Counted from the first letter of the stretch, positions 7,943-16,621 are shown. The stretch: DNA of 27,790 nt from an uncultured Muribaculaceae bacterium (GCA_910588035.1 CAJUPY010000026.1:1-27790); one strand, 5' to 3'. Notes: generated by a model from the letters alone, not told the origin. Numbers and translations are program-made.

Positions 7943-8851
7943 TTATTTAATCGTAAGATCTGTCAGATCGACTTTGCCATCGACTACATCTTTCTGACGG
8001 CGCTGAAGAGCGGCACGGAGATCGTCAATGTCGATTCCGAAGTTTTCGTCCATGTAAGTTCTAACGATGTCAAGTTTCTGGTTAATAAACGCTTTACCGT
8101 CTGCATTTGCCTTATTTACGAGCGTGTTCCATTCGCTGGTGCTTTTCGTGATATACATCGACAGCATTTCAGCGAAATCCTCACCGTAGGAGTGCTGGGC
8201 GTATGCCGAAATAAATCCCGCATTCAGGAAATAAGATTGAGAATTATACGGTTCCGTATTCCAAAGGTCAGCCACATAGCCTGTTCCATTCACAAGCTGA
8301 TAGCTCGGGGGGATAGGCTTCGTCTGGTTCATGATGTGGGTGAACTCGTGGTGGATAGTCTTGAAATAGTAGGTATTGAGACCGTCTGCACTCTTCATGT
8401 GTCTATCGAGCTCATTGAGACCGGCAAGGAAGATCTTGCGTCCACCCTCGGCAGTACCGAGCACGATAGTACCGTTGTTCTTGAATTCCCAGCTGCCTAC
8501 ATAGAAGAACATCTTGGGGAAATAGCGACATGTGAAGTCGGTTCCGGCTACCTCATTATATGTCTCCACGCAAAGATACTTGACAAGATGAGACATAACG
8601 ATCGCATCTTTATAAGCGCATGGAATCAGATAGTAGTTCATGTCGCTCTCGACATCTTCATAACGATATTTCACGTCAATGTTATATGGCTCTCTGAAAT
8701 TGACGTCAAGCCAGCGGTCAAGATCATTTTTTTCGGTGTTTGTCTGAGTAATGACCGTGATGTCGGTGTTGGGATCGTCAGATTCACATCCGGTGAAAGC
8801 CACTGACGCAACCGAGAGCATCGCGAGTCCTAATATATTGAATTTTTTCAT
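7943..8851 (-). CDS. SusCD-associated zinc metallohydrolase lipoprotein
   Basis: A 302-aa lipoprotein when started at the ATG at 8851; a longer frame would begin with TTG at 8860 and adds only three residues before MKK, so I chose the ATG. The signal peptide ends FTGC (Cys22), followed by ESDDPNTD. A zinc-metallopeptidase motif HEFTH occupies residues 168-172 and a downstream Glu in EDFAEMLS (E224 or E228) is the likely third zinc ligand. It resembles the family annotated as substrate import-associated zinc metallohydrolase lipoprotein (putative zinc-binding metallopeptidase), which occurs next to SusC/SusD pairs. It probably trims a protein or peptide substrate at the cell surface before import; catalysis and substrate are inferred. 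It is the third gene of the operon, 45 nt after the SusD-like gene. Confidence 0.87.
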   Translation of the reverse strand: MKKFNILGLAMLSVASVAFTGCESDDPNTDITVITQTNTEKNDLDRWLDVNFREPYNIDVKYRYEDVESDMNYYLIPCAYKDAIVMSHLVKYLCVETYNEVAGTDFTCRYFPKMFFYVGSWEFKNNGTIVLGTAEGGRKIFLAGLNELDRHMKSADGLNTYYFKTIHHEFTHIMNQTKPIPPSYQLVNGTGYVADLWNTEPYNSQSYFLNAGFISAYAQHSYGEDFAEMLSMYITKSTSEWNTLVNKANADGKAFINQKLDIVRTYMDENFGIDIDDLRAALQRRQKDVVDGKVDLTDLTIK

Positions 8852-8896
8852 TGCAATCAAACTTTTAGTAGATTATACAATTAACTTATCCTGTAA

Positions 8897-10480
8897 TCAG
8901 CGCGGGTTGGGGGCAAGTCCTGCATCACGCACCTTGAGAGGAATCTGTATTGTTCGGCGGGGATCATCTTTACCGAGGAAATCAATCTGCTTTTCAGGTA
9001 CACCTGCCATATTCATCATTCGGCGGGGATACTCGATTCCGAAACGGCGAACGTCAAACCAACGGAGACCGTTGTGCATATTCTCAATTCTGAGGAAGCC
9101 GAGCACACACTGGAGCATGCATTCCTGAACCGAGCCGGGTTCATCGATCGCAAAGAGCGGATTAAGTGTCTTTTTGATGGTTGAAGCCAATGGATCTTTC
9201 TCGTCAGCATAAGAATATGCTTTAGGTTTATAGAACGCCACGATGTTGTCTGGTGTCAGTGTCTTTGTCGATTTAGTGATGTTCTGCATCCACAAAGTCA
9301 TGTCGGCGGCAGCCTCGTCATAGCGTTTGAGCATGATCAGAGCCTCGGCGCGGTTCAACAGACATTCGTCGGTAGTAAAAGCGGGATAGACGGTGTGAAC
9401 ATATCCGGCACCTGCGATAAGGTCGGTGTACTCAAACTTGTAGGGGAACTTCCAGAAGATAGTCTTGTCGAGGTTGGTACCGGTATAAACTTTAGGAGTC
9501 ACACGGAACATCGTGTTGGAACCCCAAATGTTTGTCGCGCTCATATCCTCATGGGTGGCGATATACTTGCCATGAGAATAACGGCTGTTGGTGAAATATG
9601 CGCCGAATGTTGTTCCGAGCTGAGAGTATGCGGTGAGAATCAACAGATTGGCATTCACGCTCGAGCTGATATACTCATTGGTGACAGCTTCCTGGTTAGA
9701 AGGCATCGTTGCAACCTCCGCCCAGTTGCGAAGCATCGTCTTGGGCTGCTCGCCAAGGCACCTGCCGGCTGCCTCGACTGCTTTTTCCCATTGCTCTGTG
9801 TAGAGGTAGAAGCGGGTTGCGAAAGCCCACGCGGCCTGCTGGTTCAGGTGATATCTCGGAATCGTGAGATGGGCGTCACCGATGATGGGAAGTCCTTCTT
9901 CAAGGTCTTTCTGGATCTTTTCATAGAATTCACCGAGTTTACCGCGCTCATACTTGGGCAACAGCTCCGTTTCAGGTTCCTCCATGTAGGGGAGGCCCTG
10001 TTTCTCAAGGTTGGCCTGGCAATAGGGATCGCAGAACACACTGGCGAGCATGAAGTGGTTGTAGGCGCGTGCAACCAAAGCCTCACCTCTCATTTCTGCA
10101 GCGGTGGCTGTGGTCAAACCAAGCTCATCGAGAGCCTTGAGCGACTCGTTGCAGGCAGCGATCGAGATATAGCAGTCGCTCCAGAAACGCTCGGTTGACT
10201 CATTGTCAGACTCGGTTTCCTCACGATAGGAATAAATTTCATCAAGCCAACGTTTGGTGTAAGGGTTATCCATTCCATAGTGGTCGACATTATCAGAACT
10301 TATCTCGCAAAATGTCACGTAGGTGTGGGTCGGATAAGCCGAAACCAACATGCGTCCGATTTTCTCTTCAGAGTCGAGAGTCGCGCGGTTATCAGGCATT
10401 GTGTCGAGATAATCGTCGCAGCCGGTGAGGGCTACTGTCGACAACGCGAATGCAAATGCATAGTTTATATATTTTTTCAT
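8897..10480 (-). CDS. RagB/SusD-family nutrient-binding lipoprotein
   Basis: A 527-aa surface lipoprotein. The signal ends ALTGC with Cys21, followed by DDYLDTMPDN, the classic SusD N-terminus. The middle contains TPR-like helical repeats with the family-like ARAYNHFMLASVFCDPY and AWAFATRFYLYTEQWEKAVEAA. The C-terminus has GLRWFDVRRFGIE and ends with DDPRRTIQIPLKVRDAGLAPNPR-type residues, as in many SusD proteins where the tail states that the protein is complete. SusD proteins act as the hinged lid over the SusC barrel and capture substrate. It starts 18 nt after the SusC stop, so the pair is one transcription unit. Divergence among SusD proteins prevents prediction of the ligand from sequence alone. 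Confidence 0.96.
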   Translation of the reverse strand: MKKYINYAFAFALSTVALTGCDDYLDTMPDNRATLDSEEKIGRMLVSAYPTHTYVTFCEISSDNVDHYGMDNPYTKRWLDEIYSYREETESDNESTERFWSDCYISIAACNESLKALDELGLTTATAAEMRGEALVARAYNHFMLASVFCDPYCQANLEKQGLPYMEEPETELLPKYERGKLGEFYEKIQKDLEEGLPIIGDAHLTIPRYHLNQQAAWAFATRFYLYTEQWEKAVEAAGRCLGEQPKTMLRNWAEVATMPSNQEAVTNEYISSSVNANLLILTAYSQLGTTFGAYFTNSRYSHGKYIATHEDMSATNIWGSNTMFRVTPKVYTGTNLDKTIFWKFPYKFEYTDLIAGAGYVHTVYPAFTTDECLLNRAEALIMLKRYDEAAADMTLWMQNITKSTKTLTPDNIVAFYKPKAYSYADEKDPLASTIKKTLNPLFAIDEPGSVQECMLQCVLGFLRIENMHNGLRWFDVRRFGIEYPRRMMNMAGVPEKQIDFLGKDDPRRTIQIPLKVRDAGLAPNPR

Positions 10481-10498
10481 AATTCTTTCTTTCTGAGA

Positions 10499-13400
10499 TT
10501 AGAAACCTAAGTTAACTGTGAGAGTGAACTGCTTGGGAGTCGGGGCAGCCACACCACCGGTGTTGAAGAACTCGGGATCCTGGCCGTTGAGTTTCTTGTC
10601 GGCATAGATCAGGAAGAGGTTGGTTGCCTGGAGTTTCACCATTGCATTGGAGAGGCGGCAAGCGTTTGTGACCTTTTTGGGAAGGTTGTAGCTTACAGAG
10701 ATCTCTTTCATGCGGATGAAGTCACCTTTGGCGATACGCTCTGTCGAGTAGTTGTAGGCATTGTAGGCATAGCCGAGGTCAGAGTCGTTTTTGTTCTGAC
10801 GTTTTGAGGCAATGACGGGGATAGTTGTGAACGCTTCGTCGCCGGGGTTACGCCAACGGTTGTTGAACTCCTTGGGAGTAGCGGTCATGTCGTTATATTC
10901 TTTCTTGAAGACCGGATCGAGACGGATCACGTTACCGAACGAGTAGGTGATGTAGACATTAAGAGTGAGGCCTTTGTAACGGAAGATGTTACCGAAAGAA
11001 CCGACGTCGGTGGGATCGACGCTGCCTGAGTACTCAAGGAATTTGAGTTTCTCGGGATCAGAGGTCTGGAAATAGATTCCGCTGACTGAGATGTTGCCGT
11101 CTTGATCGAGGAATGTCGGGAGACCCTCTTCGTTAAGACCTTTGAAAGGAATCGAGAAGAGTGAGCGGACGGGATAGCCTTCCATTGCGAAACCGTTACC
11201 CGAGATGAGGTCGATCATACGTTTTGAAGTTTTCAGCTTCGAAACCTCATTTTTGCTGTGTGAGTAGATGAAGTTGGTTGTCCAGCTGAAGTCTTTGGTG
11301 ACGATGTTCTTTGTTGTGAGTGAAAGCTCGACACCGTGAGATTTCATTTCGGCAACGTTACCGAGTTTGGTAACCTGACCACCGATACCCTGTGATGTGG
11401 CGACACCGATGAGGTCATAGTTGTTACGTTTGTACCAGTCGAACTCGAGGTTGATGCGGTTGTCGATGAAACCGGTCGAGAGACCGATGTTGAGCTCATG
11501 TTTCTTCTCATAGGTGAGTTCGCCGTTGGCGAGGTCCTCAATGTAGAAGCGGCTCTCGTTGTCGCCGGTGAAGGGACGCCAGATGTTGGCGGCACCGATG
11601 ATAGCGTATGCGTTGCTGATCGAGGGACGGTCACCGGTCAGAGAGTAAGATGCCTTGAGGGTCATGTGGCTCCAGATCGGGTTGAAGTTCTGGAACCAAG
11701 ACTCGCTGTGCATGTTCCAAGATCCAGAGATGTTCCATGTAGGCAACCAGCGTGCCGAGCGGCTTTTGCCAAGGAAGTTGGTACCCTCGTAGCGGAGAGT
11801 TCCGTTGATTGTGTACTTACCCTGATAAGAATAGGTTGCGTTACCGAAGAAAGCGACGCTGCGCTCGCGGGTGTTACCCATCGTGAAGTAGTCGGTGTTC
11901 TCCTCTTTACCACGTTTGAATGCTTCGTAGGCGTAGTTTGCAACCTCACCCATAGAGTACTGCATACCCCAGCCGCGGAACCATGAGTTGTGGCGGTTTA
12001 CAGAGTTGGTCTCCATACCGGCATATGCGTTTACGATGTGGCTTTCGTTGAACACGTCGTTGTAGCGGGCAGATGCACGCATGTCCCATTTGAACATGTT
12101 GCGGTCAGTGCGCTCGTAGATACCACCGTTGGGAAGAATGGAGATCGGGAGAGCGTAGACATTGTCGGGATCTTTGTAGAGCAGGTTGTTCTTATCGCGG
12201 ATAGCCGATGTCGGCATAGCGCGGTAAGCCTCAGCCTGGTTAGAATCGTCGAGAATGTGGTGTTCTTGAGAGGTAGATGTGTTCTGGACACCGCCGAGGA
12301 GCTGGAACTCAAGCTTGCGGATCGGTTTGTAGGTGAGGATACCTGTCAGACGGAAGTCGTTGACACCAAGGCGCATGTAGTTGCTGCCGAGTTCATGGAG
12401 AATGTTGAACGGTGCGTAGCTGCGGGTATAGAATTCCGTTGCGCTGAGCGTACGCGAGGTGTTCATTGAATAAGAGTAGGGGTTGATGTCGAAGTCACGT
12501 TTAACCTCACCCGAGACGGCGTCGATCTCGCTTCCGAGCGTGCCGGGAGCTTTCTGTTTACGGAACGAAGCGTTGCTGATCAGGTTGAAAGAGACCTTGT
12601 CAGAGATGTTGAAGTTAGAGTTGAGGTTGGCGGTGTAACGCTGAACGTTGCTCTGTTTGTACCAACCCGGATCGTACATCACCGATGCAGACACATAGTG
12701 CTGTGCTTTTTCAGTACCTGAAGAAATAGCGATCGAGTGGTTGTGCATGATCGAGGTGGTGAAGAGTTGGTCAAACCAGTCGGTGTTGCGATACTCGGCT
12801 GCGCGGAGATAGTCGGCGCGGGCCTCGGCGGTGTTGGGGATACCGAACTGGCCTGTTGTCGAGTTGTAGTCAGAGATGAGCTGGTACATCTTACCGTAGA
12901 CACCGCTTGTCGATGCATTGGCGATCTCGGCATAGTTCAGATAACCCTTCTTGGCAAGCTCCTGATACATGTCCATCTGGTCTTGTGAATTCATGATGTT
13001 GAAGTTCTTGTAGCTCGGTTTGAGACGCATTGTGAACTCACCGGTGTAGCTGATTGAGTTTGAACCGGCTTTACCACGTTTGGTTGTCACAACGATCACA
13101 CCCGCCATAGCGCGTGCACCGTAGATAGAGGTCGCAGAACCGTCTTTCAAGATGTCGAAGCTCTCGATGTCGTCGGCGTTGAGACCGGCGATAGCAGAAG
13201 AGATGAGGGTTTCGGCGTTACCTGACGAGAGTTCGTCGGCAGAAACGTTCATGACGTCTTCCATGATGACACCGTCGACAACCCACAGAGGTTTCGAGCT
13301 ACCGTAGATTGATGTGGCACCACGCACGCGGATCTTCGGAGCTGTACCGAAGGTACCCGACACGTTCTGCACCGATACACCGGCAGCACGGCCTTCAAGG

Positions 13401-13828
13401 CTTCGGCTGATGTCGGCCATACCGCTGATGCGGGCTTCCTGGGCATTGACTTTGGTGGCGGCACCGGTAAAGAGTCGTTTATCCATTTTTGTCATACCGG
13501 TAACGACAACTTCTTCGAGCTGTTCTGCCGATGACTCAAGATAAATTTCCATTTTACCCTGCTGAATGGCGACCTCTTTCGGGTTCATACCGACGAAAGT
13601 GATCACAAGAGTCTTTGCTTTGGCGGGCAAGTTATTGATGGTGAAGTTACCATCGGCATCAGTGAACGAACCGAGCTGGGTTCCTTTCACCATGACACTT
13701 GCTCCGGCAATAGGCTCATTGTCCTCAGCCGAATAGACTGTTCCCGACACCCCCCGGGGCGCCTGGGCGGCTGCAAGTCCGATTCCTGTCAGAATCATGA
13801 CCAAAAGCATTAAAATACTTTTCTTCAT
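10499..13828 (-). CDS. SusC/RagA-family TonB-linked outer membrane transporter
   Basis: A 1109-aa protein from the ATG at 13828; the longer frame begins with TTG at 13840 and adds only four residues before the MKKS signal peptide, so the ATG is preferred. Domains in order are: signal peptide (about 1-22), carboxypeptidase-regulatory-like beta sandwich (about 27-98), TonB-box-like EEVVVTG (105-111), plug domain (about 115-255, with the family-specific DILKDGSATSIYGARA at 225-240 and VIVVTTKRG), and a large C-terminal 22-strand barrel ending with LTVNLGF. No N-terminal secretin/STN domain is present, so this is not an anti-sigma-coupled SusC. It imports oligomers across the outer membrane using TonB energy together with its SusD partner. 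It is the first gene of the operon, with a promoter at 13918-13949. Confidence 0.97.
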   Translation of the reverse strand: MKKSILMLLVMILTGIGLAAAQAPRGVSGTVYSAEDNEPIAGASVMVKGTQLGSFTDADGNFTINNLPAKAKTLVITFVGMNPKEVAIQQGKMEIYLESSAEQLEEVVVTGMTKMDKRLFTGAATKVNAQEARISGMADISRSLEGRAAGVSVQNVSGTFGTAPKIRVRGATSIYGSSKPLWVVDGVIMEDVMNVSADELSSGNAETLISSAIAGLNADDIESFDILKDGSATSIYGARAMAGVIVVTTKRGKAGSNSISYTGEFTMRLKPSYKNFNIMNSQDQMDMYQELAKKGYLNYAEIANASTSGVYGKMYQLISDYNSTTGQFGIPNTAEARADYLRAAEYRNTDWFDQLFTTSIMHNHSIAISSGTEKAQHYVSASVMYDPGWYKQSNVQRYTANLNSNFNISDKVSFNLISNASFRKQKAPGTLGSEIDAVSGEVKRDFDINPYSYSMNTSRTLSATEFYTRSYAPFNILHELGSNYMRLGVNDFRLTGILTYKPIRKLEFQLLGGVQNTSTSQEHHILDDSNQAEAYRAMPTSAIRDKNNLLYKDPDNVYALPISILPNGGIYERTDRNMFKWDMRASARYNDVFNESHIVNAYAGMETNSVNRHNSWFRGWGMQYSMGEVANYAYEAFKRGKEENTDYFTMGNTRERSVAFFGNATYSYQGKYTINGTLRYEGTNFLGKSRSARWLPTWNISGSWNMHSESWFQNFNPIWSHMTLKASYSLTGDRPSISNAYAIIGAANIWRPFTGDNESRFYIEDLANGELTYEKKHELNIGLSTGFIDNRINLEFDWYKRNNYDLIGVATSQGIGGQVTKLGNVAEMKSHGVELSLTTKNIVTKDFSWTTNFIYSHSKNEVSKLKTSKRMIDLISGNGFAMEGYPVRSLFSIPFKGLNEEGLPTFLDQDGNISVSGIYFQTSDPEKLKFLEYSGSVDPTDVGSFGNIFRYKGLTLNVYITYSFGNVIRLDPVFKKEYNDMTATPKEFNNRWRNPGDEAFTTIPVIASKRQNKNDSDLGYAYNAYNYSTERIAKGDFIRMKEISVSYNLPKKVTNACRLSNAMVKLQATNLFLIYADKKLNGQDPEFFNTGGVAAPTPKQFTLTVNLGF

Positions 13829-13917
13829 AATGTGAAACAACGATTGATTAGAAATTAGTTTACATGTTTTTTAGCATTTTTTAGGGCTAAATAGTTTTAA
13901 GACCACTTAACGATTGG

Positions 13918-13949
13918 CAAATATATTTCAAGTTTTTCAATTAATCAAA
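13918..13949 (-). promoter_or_regulatory. promoter of SusCD operon
   Basis: A consensus Bacteroidota promoter on the minus strand: -33 TTTG (13946-13949) and -7 TATATTTG (13918-13925), spaced by exactly 20 nt. Transcription would start near 13911 and give an AT-rich leader of about 83 nt before the SusC ATG. I see only a small hairpin in that leader (TTTAG/CTAAA, near 13880) and no recognisable operator or riboswitch. The perfect match suggests high basal expression. Confidence 0.78.
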
Positions 13950-14078
13950 TAATTTTACAATTTTATTCTAAAAAAGTATTGAATTTGTAACAGCACTTCT
14001 TAAAAAATACCAATTTTGTAATTTTAACACTTATTTTTGGTGAGTTATTAACAATTCAGGTGAAAATATGATAAAGAA

Positions 14079-14117
14079 AGAGGGTCGGATGCGACATATA
14101 GCCACAACCGACCCTCT
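14079..14117 (-). terminator. Rho-independent terminator of the glycosyltransferase operon
   Basis: A perfect 10-bp stem AGAGGGTCGG / CCGACCCTCT with a 19-nt spacer, located 23 nt beyond the stop of the glycosyltransferase gene. In the minus direction it is followed by TTCTTTATCATATTTTC, a T-rich tail. Confidence 0.82.
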
Positions 14118-14140
14118 ATTCACTTTCAGAATATGATTAA

Positions 14141-15178
14141 CTAAGATGAAATAGCGTCAAAAAGATTTTTAAAATACACTACATAAGCGTCCATGTCGAA
14201 ATTATCGACGATAAATTTTCTTGTGTTTGACGCATAGCGTGCAAGACGTTCGCGGTCATCGTCTAATGTGGTTATTTTCAGCGCGATATCTTCAGCATCG
14301 CCCGGTCTGATATATAAGCCGGTGACCTCTGGTGCGATCAAATCACGCGCTCCGGGAATATCGCTCACAAGACACGGCACCCCGCACGCCTGTGCCTCAC
14401 GCACCACCCTCGGAGATGCATCGCGCAAAGAGGGGAGCACATAGAGATCGTGCGACGGCAGAAAGCTGACAGCATCGCGACGCGGACCGAGAAAAGTCAC
14501 CGCCAGACCTCGGGCCGCCTCGATGTCGGCCTCGTCGACACTGCCTATCACCGTGAGTGTGACACGGCGGTCGCGCAACTTGGCCATTGCGTCGATGAGC
14601 TGTCGCAAACCTTTGTGAGGACGCCCCTTCGACATACCTATATATATAAGCTTGAGCGCGTCACCGGGCAACCCGTCGACTTTCGCCGGCGCAGCCATGG
14701 CATCGGCCACCCATTCGAGCATGAACGGCTTGACCGCCACAGAAAGTTTTCGCGGAGCGATGCGCGTCGAAAGATATTGCTTGATGTCAGGTGTCTCACA
14801 GACGACATGGGCTACACGCGGATTGAGCAGGGCGAGCCAATTGGTCGGGTCGCTGCGGCGAACCCGCGCCTGAGTCCCCCGATAGCCTATGTTTCTGATT
14901 CCGGTGCCGAGCGTCGCCATGAGCATTGTCGACAGGCCTGAGGTACTCGGCGAGAATGTAACCGCCGCACCCGACCGCCGGGCTATCTGACGATAGGCTT
15001 TGATCGCTTTCAGGTCAAATTTCGATTTTATGACCGGAGCCTCGACTCCTCCCCTGCTTCCTTCACCGGGACCGGCCGTGACAACTTCAAACCTTTCGTC
15101 ACGGGCAACTTCAGAGAGCATGTTGCGCGTGACGGAGTCAAGGTCATCGTTCGGCACAAGTATGGTTATCTTTTTCAT
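14141..15178 (-). CDS. GT4-type glycosyltransferase
   Basis: A 345-aa protein with the two-Rossmann GT-B layout of glycosyltransferase family 4. The N-terminal half begins MKKITILVPNDD. The C-terminal half contains KLIYIGMSKGRPHKG (about 176-190), an oligosaccharide-enzyme-typical linker, and the nucleotide-sugar site with E261 in REAQACGVP; D253 in RDASPRVV stands where many family members have the first Glu of the Ex7E motif (an EGF-P block). The protein probably transfers a hexose from a nucleotide sugar to a cell-surface polysaccharide or lipid acceptor in the cytoplasm. There is no surrounding capsule or LPS cluster. Its ATG overlaps the stop of the upstream desulfidase gene by 4 nt (ATGA), implying translational coupling with a gene of unrelated function. 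Confidence 0.87.
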   Translation of the reverse strand: MKKITILVPNDDLDSVTRNMLSEVARDERFEVVTAGPGEGSRGGVEAPVIKSKFDLKAIKAYRQIARRSGAAVTFSPSTSGLSTMLMATLGTGIRNIGYRGTQARVRRSDPTNWLALLNPRVAHVVCETPDIKQYLSTRIAPRKLSVAVKPFMLEWVADAMAAPAKVDGLPGDALKLIYIGMSKGRPHKGLRQLIDAMAKLRDRRVTLTVIGSVDEADIEAARGLAVTFLGPRRDAVSFLPSHDLYVLPSLRDASPRVVREAQACGVPCLVSDIPGARDLIAPEVTGLYIRPGDAEDIALKITTLDDDRERLARYASNTRKFIVDNFDMDAYVVYFKNLFDAISS

Positions 15179-16458
15179 TTATCTGTCATTATTTCAAGAA
15201 TCAGACGGTCGGTGTCGTTCATTCCGTCACGTCCGATGCGCGTGAGATTACCTATAGTCTTGTCTATATCCTCATCAATGATACCCTCTACAGGCGTCAC
15301 ACAATGGCCCTCCATGGCCATCATCGCAGAAATCATTGCCGTAGAGACTCCGCTCGAGAGTTTCATCGAGCAACTCGGCTTAGCACCGTCGCATATCATT
15401 CCTGTCAGATTCGCGACCATATTTTTTGCAGTAGCGACTATGCGGTCATAGTCACCACCCATCAGATAGCAGAGAGCGCAGGCCGAACCCGTAGCCGCAA
15501 CCACACAGCCACAAAGAGCTGACAGACGTCCGAGACTCTGCTTTATATAGATTACGGTCAGATGGCTGAGCACCAGTGCTCTCACGGTCTGCTCCTCACT
15601 TGCGAAAGTCTCCTCGGCATAGACCACAACCGGCAGAGTCGCGGCAATGCCCTGGTTTCCGCTGCCGCTGTTGCTCATGACGGCAATCGGGGCACCGGCC
15701 ATGCGTGCGTCACACGCAGCCGTAGTGTAACTGATCATGCGCGAGAAAGTGCTGTCGCCCATAATCTGGCGTTGACGGGCACTGTGAAGTGTTCGACCAA
15801 CCGAATGCCCGTATTTTCCGGCAAATGACTGCTCGGCGATAGATTTATTCAACCGACGCGCATCAAGTATGAACCGCAGTTCACTGAGCGGCGTTGTCAT
15901 CGCGAAGTCATAGACAAGCCTCATCGAAAGTCTGACATCTTCACTACCCCCGTCTTCACTTCCGTCGCCACGGTTGTCAAACAACACTTCGCCGTCGCGT
16001 TCGATATGGACAAAATTCGTGTGTCCGCCCGAGATCACAGCCACAGCCTCATGGCCCTCACCACGGCAGACGACTTCAGCATAAAGCTTTTCCTTAATTC
16101 CACTCTTGAGTGCGATTGAGATCTGTCGTGAATCGACTATTTTCTTCGCTTCGGCAACAGCTCCGGGAGTAACATCGCGCAAAACCTCGAGGTTATATTC
16201 CGACTTGCCAACAGTCACTCCAAGCGCAACGGCAATCGGAAGCCCGATCATCCCTGTGCCCGGGATGCCGACCCCCATGGCGTTCTTCAGTATATTGGCA
16301 CTGAGAAATACCTCAATCGTGTCTGGACGCCGCCCAAGTGTCTCGGCGCAGCGTGCCGCACACAGAGCCACCGCGATCGGCTCTGTACAACCCATGGCGG
16401 GAACGACCTCGCGGTTCATCAGTTCGATGATCTGTTTTCTAATGTTCTGAGCTATCAT
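15175..16458 (-). CDS. cyuA: L-cysteine desulfidase-like (UPF0597/CyuA) enzyme
   Basis: A 427-aa protein of the UPF0597 / serine dehydratase alpha-like family that includes E. coli CyuA (YhaM) and archaeal L-cysteine desulfidase, which converts L-cysteine to pyruvate, ammonia and sulfide with a [4Fe-4S] cluster. Four cysteines, C24 (in GCTEP), C316, C356 and C363, have the same spacing in the C-terminal part (40 then 7 residues) as the cluster cysteines I recall for the archaeal enzyme. C24 lies where that enzyme has an N-terminal cysteine. Other family blocks include SNSGSGNQG and MEGHCVTPVEGII. The ATG at 16458 is preceded by GAAGAG, a weak purine-rich stretch. No good promoter was found in 16459-16586. 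Confidence 0.88.
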   Translation of the reverse strand: MIAQNIRKQIIELMNREVVPAMGCTEPIAVALCAARCAETLGRRPDTIEVFLSANILKNAMGVGIPGTGMIGLPIAVALGVTVGKSEYNLEVLRDVTPGAVAEAKKIVDSRQISIALKSGIKEKLYAEVVCRGEGHEAVAVISGGHTNFVHIERDGEVLFDNRGDGSEDGGSEDVRLSMRLVYDFAMTTPLSELRFILDARRLNKSIAEQSFAGKYGHSVGRTLHSARQRQIMGDSTFSRMISYTTAACDARMAGAPIAVMSNSGSGNQGIAATLPVVVYAEETFASEEQTVRALVLSHLTVIYIKQSLGRLSALCGCVVAATGSACALCYLMGGDYDRIVATAKNMVANLTGMICDGAKPSCSMKLSSGVSTAMISAMMAMEGHCVTPVEGIIDEDIDKTIGNLTRIGRDGMNDTDRLILEIMTDK

Positions 16459-16586
16459 CTCTTCATGACTATGTTTTCAGTATGCTTCAAATTTCTTTTC
16501 ATCGATCGGAACAGTTTCTTCATCACAACCGATTTTCATGCCGTGAAATTAGCCAAAAACCGCGAACACACAAAATAAAGCATAAA
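16459..16586. other. upstream region of the desulfidase gene, no feature found
   Basis: These 128 nt separate the desulfidase start from the tRNA-Met terminator. A GAAATTTG word (minus strand, 16488-16495) partly resembles a -7 box, but no -33 element is at a fitting distance. I see no conserved regulatory structure or reading frame. Confidence 0.5.
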
Positions 16587-16620
16587 AAAAGACATCAGGA
16601 AAATTTTCCTGATGTCTTTT
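16587..16620 (-). terminator. palindromic terminator of tRNA-Met
   Basis: A perfect 34-nt palindrome (AAAAGACATCAGGAAAA and its reverse complement) that directly abuts the 3' end of the tRNA. The GC-containing stem with flanking A and T runs can act as a terminator in both directions. On the minus strand it ends the tRNA transcript and is followed by further T residues (16583-16590 read as A on the plus strand). Confidence 0.86.
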
Positions 16621-16621
16621 G

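Larger units (their letters stand above)
13829..14140. other. intergenic region between SusCD operon and glycosyltransferase gene
   Basis: This 312-nt AT-rich gap holds the SusCD promoter and leader on its left side and the glycosyltransferase terminator on its right. The stretch of about 13950-14078 between them is low-complexity A/T with several CAAA/TTTG words, but no reading frame with protein-like content. I see no tRNA, repeat or clear operator in it. Confidence 0.7.

Noticed and set aside
8852..8860. TTG start adding three residues to the metallohydrolase
   Set aside because: The ATG at 8851 gives a standard MKK lipoprotein signal and a shared start context with the BACON gene.
11498..12469. 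Two plus-strand open frames of about 160 codons inside the SusC gene
   Set aside because: Antisense shadows of the conserved beta-barrel coding sequence.
5433..13828. Polysaccharide utilisation locus assignment for the SusCD operon
   Set aside because: No carbohydrate-active enzyme or PUL-type regulator is linked; the GH97 gene is about 7 kb away on the other strand with housekeeping genes between.
13829..13840. TTG start adding four residues to the SusC protein
   Set aside because: The ATG at 13828 begins a normal MKK-type signal peptide; the extension would place extra residues before it.
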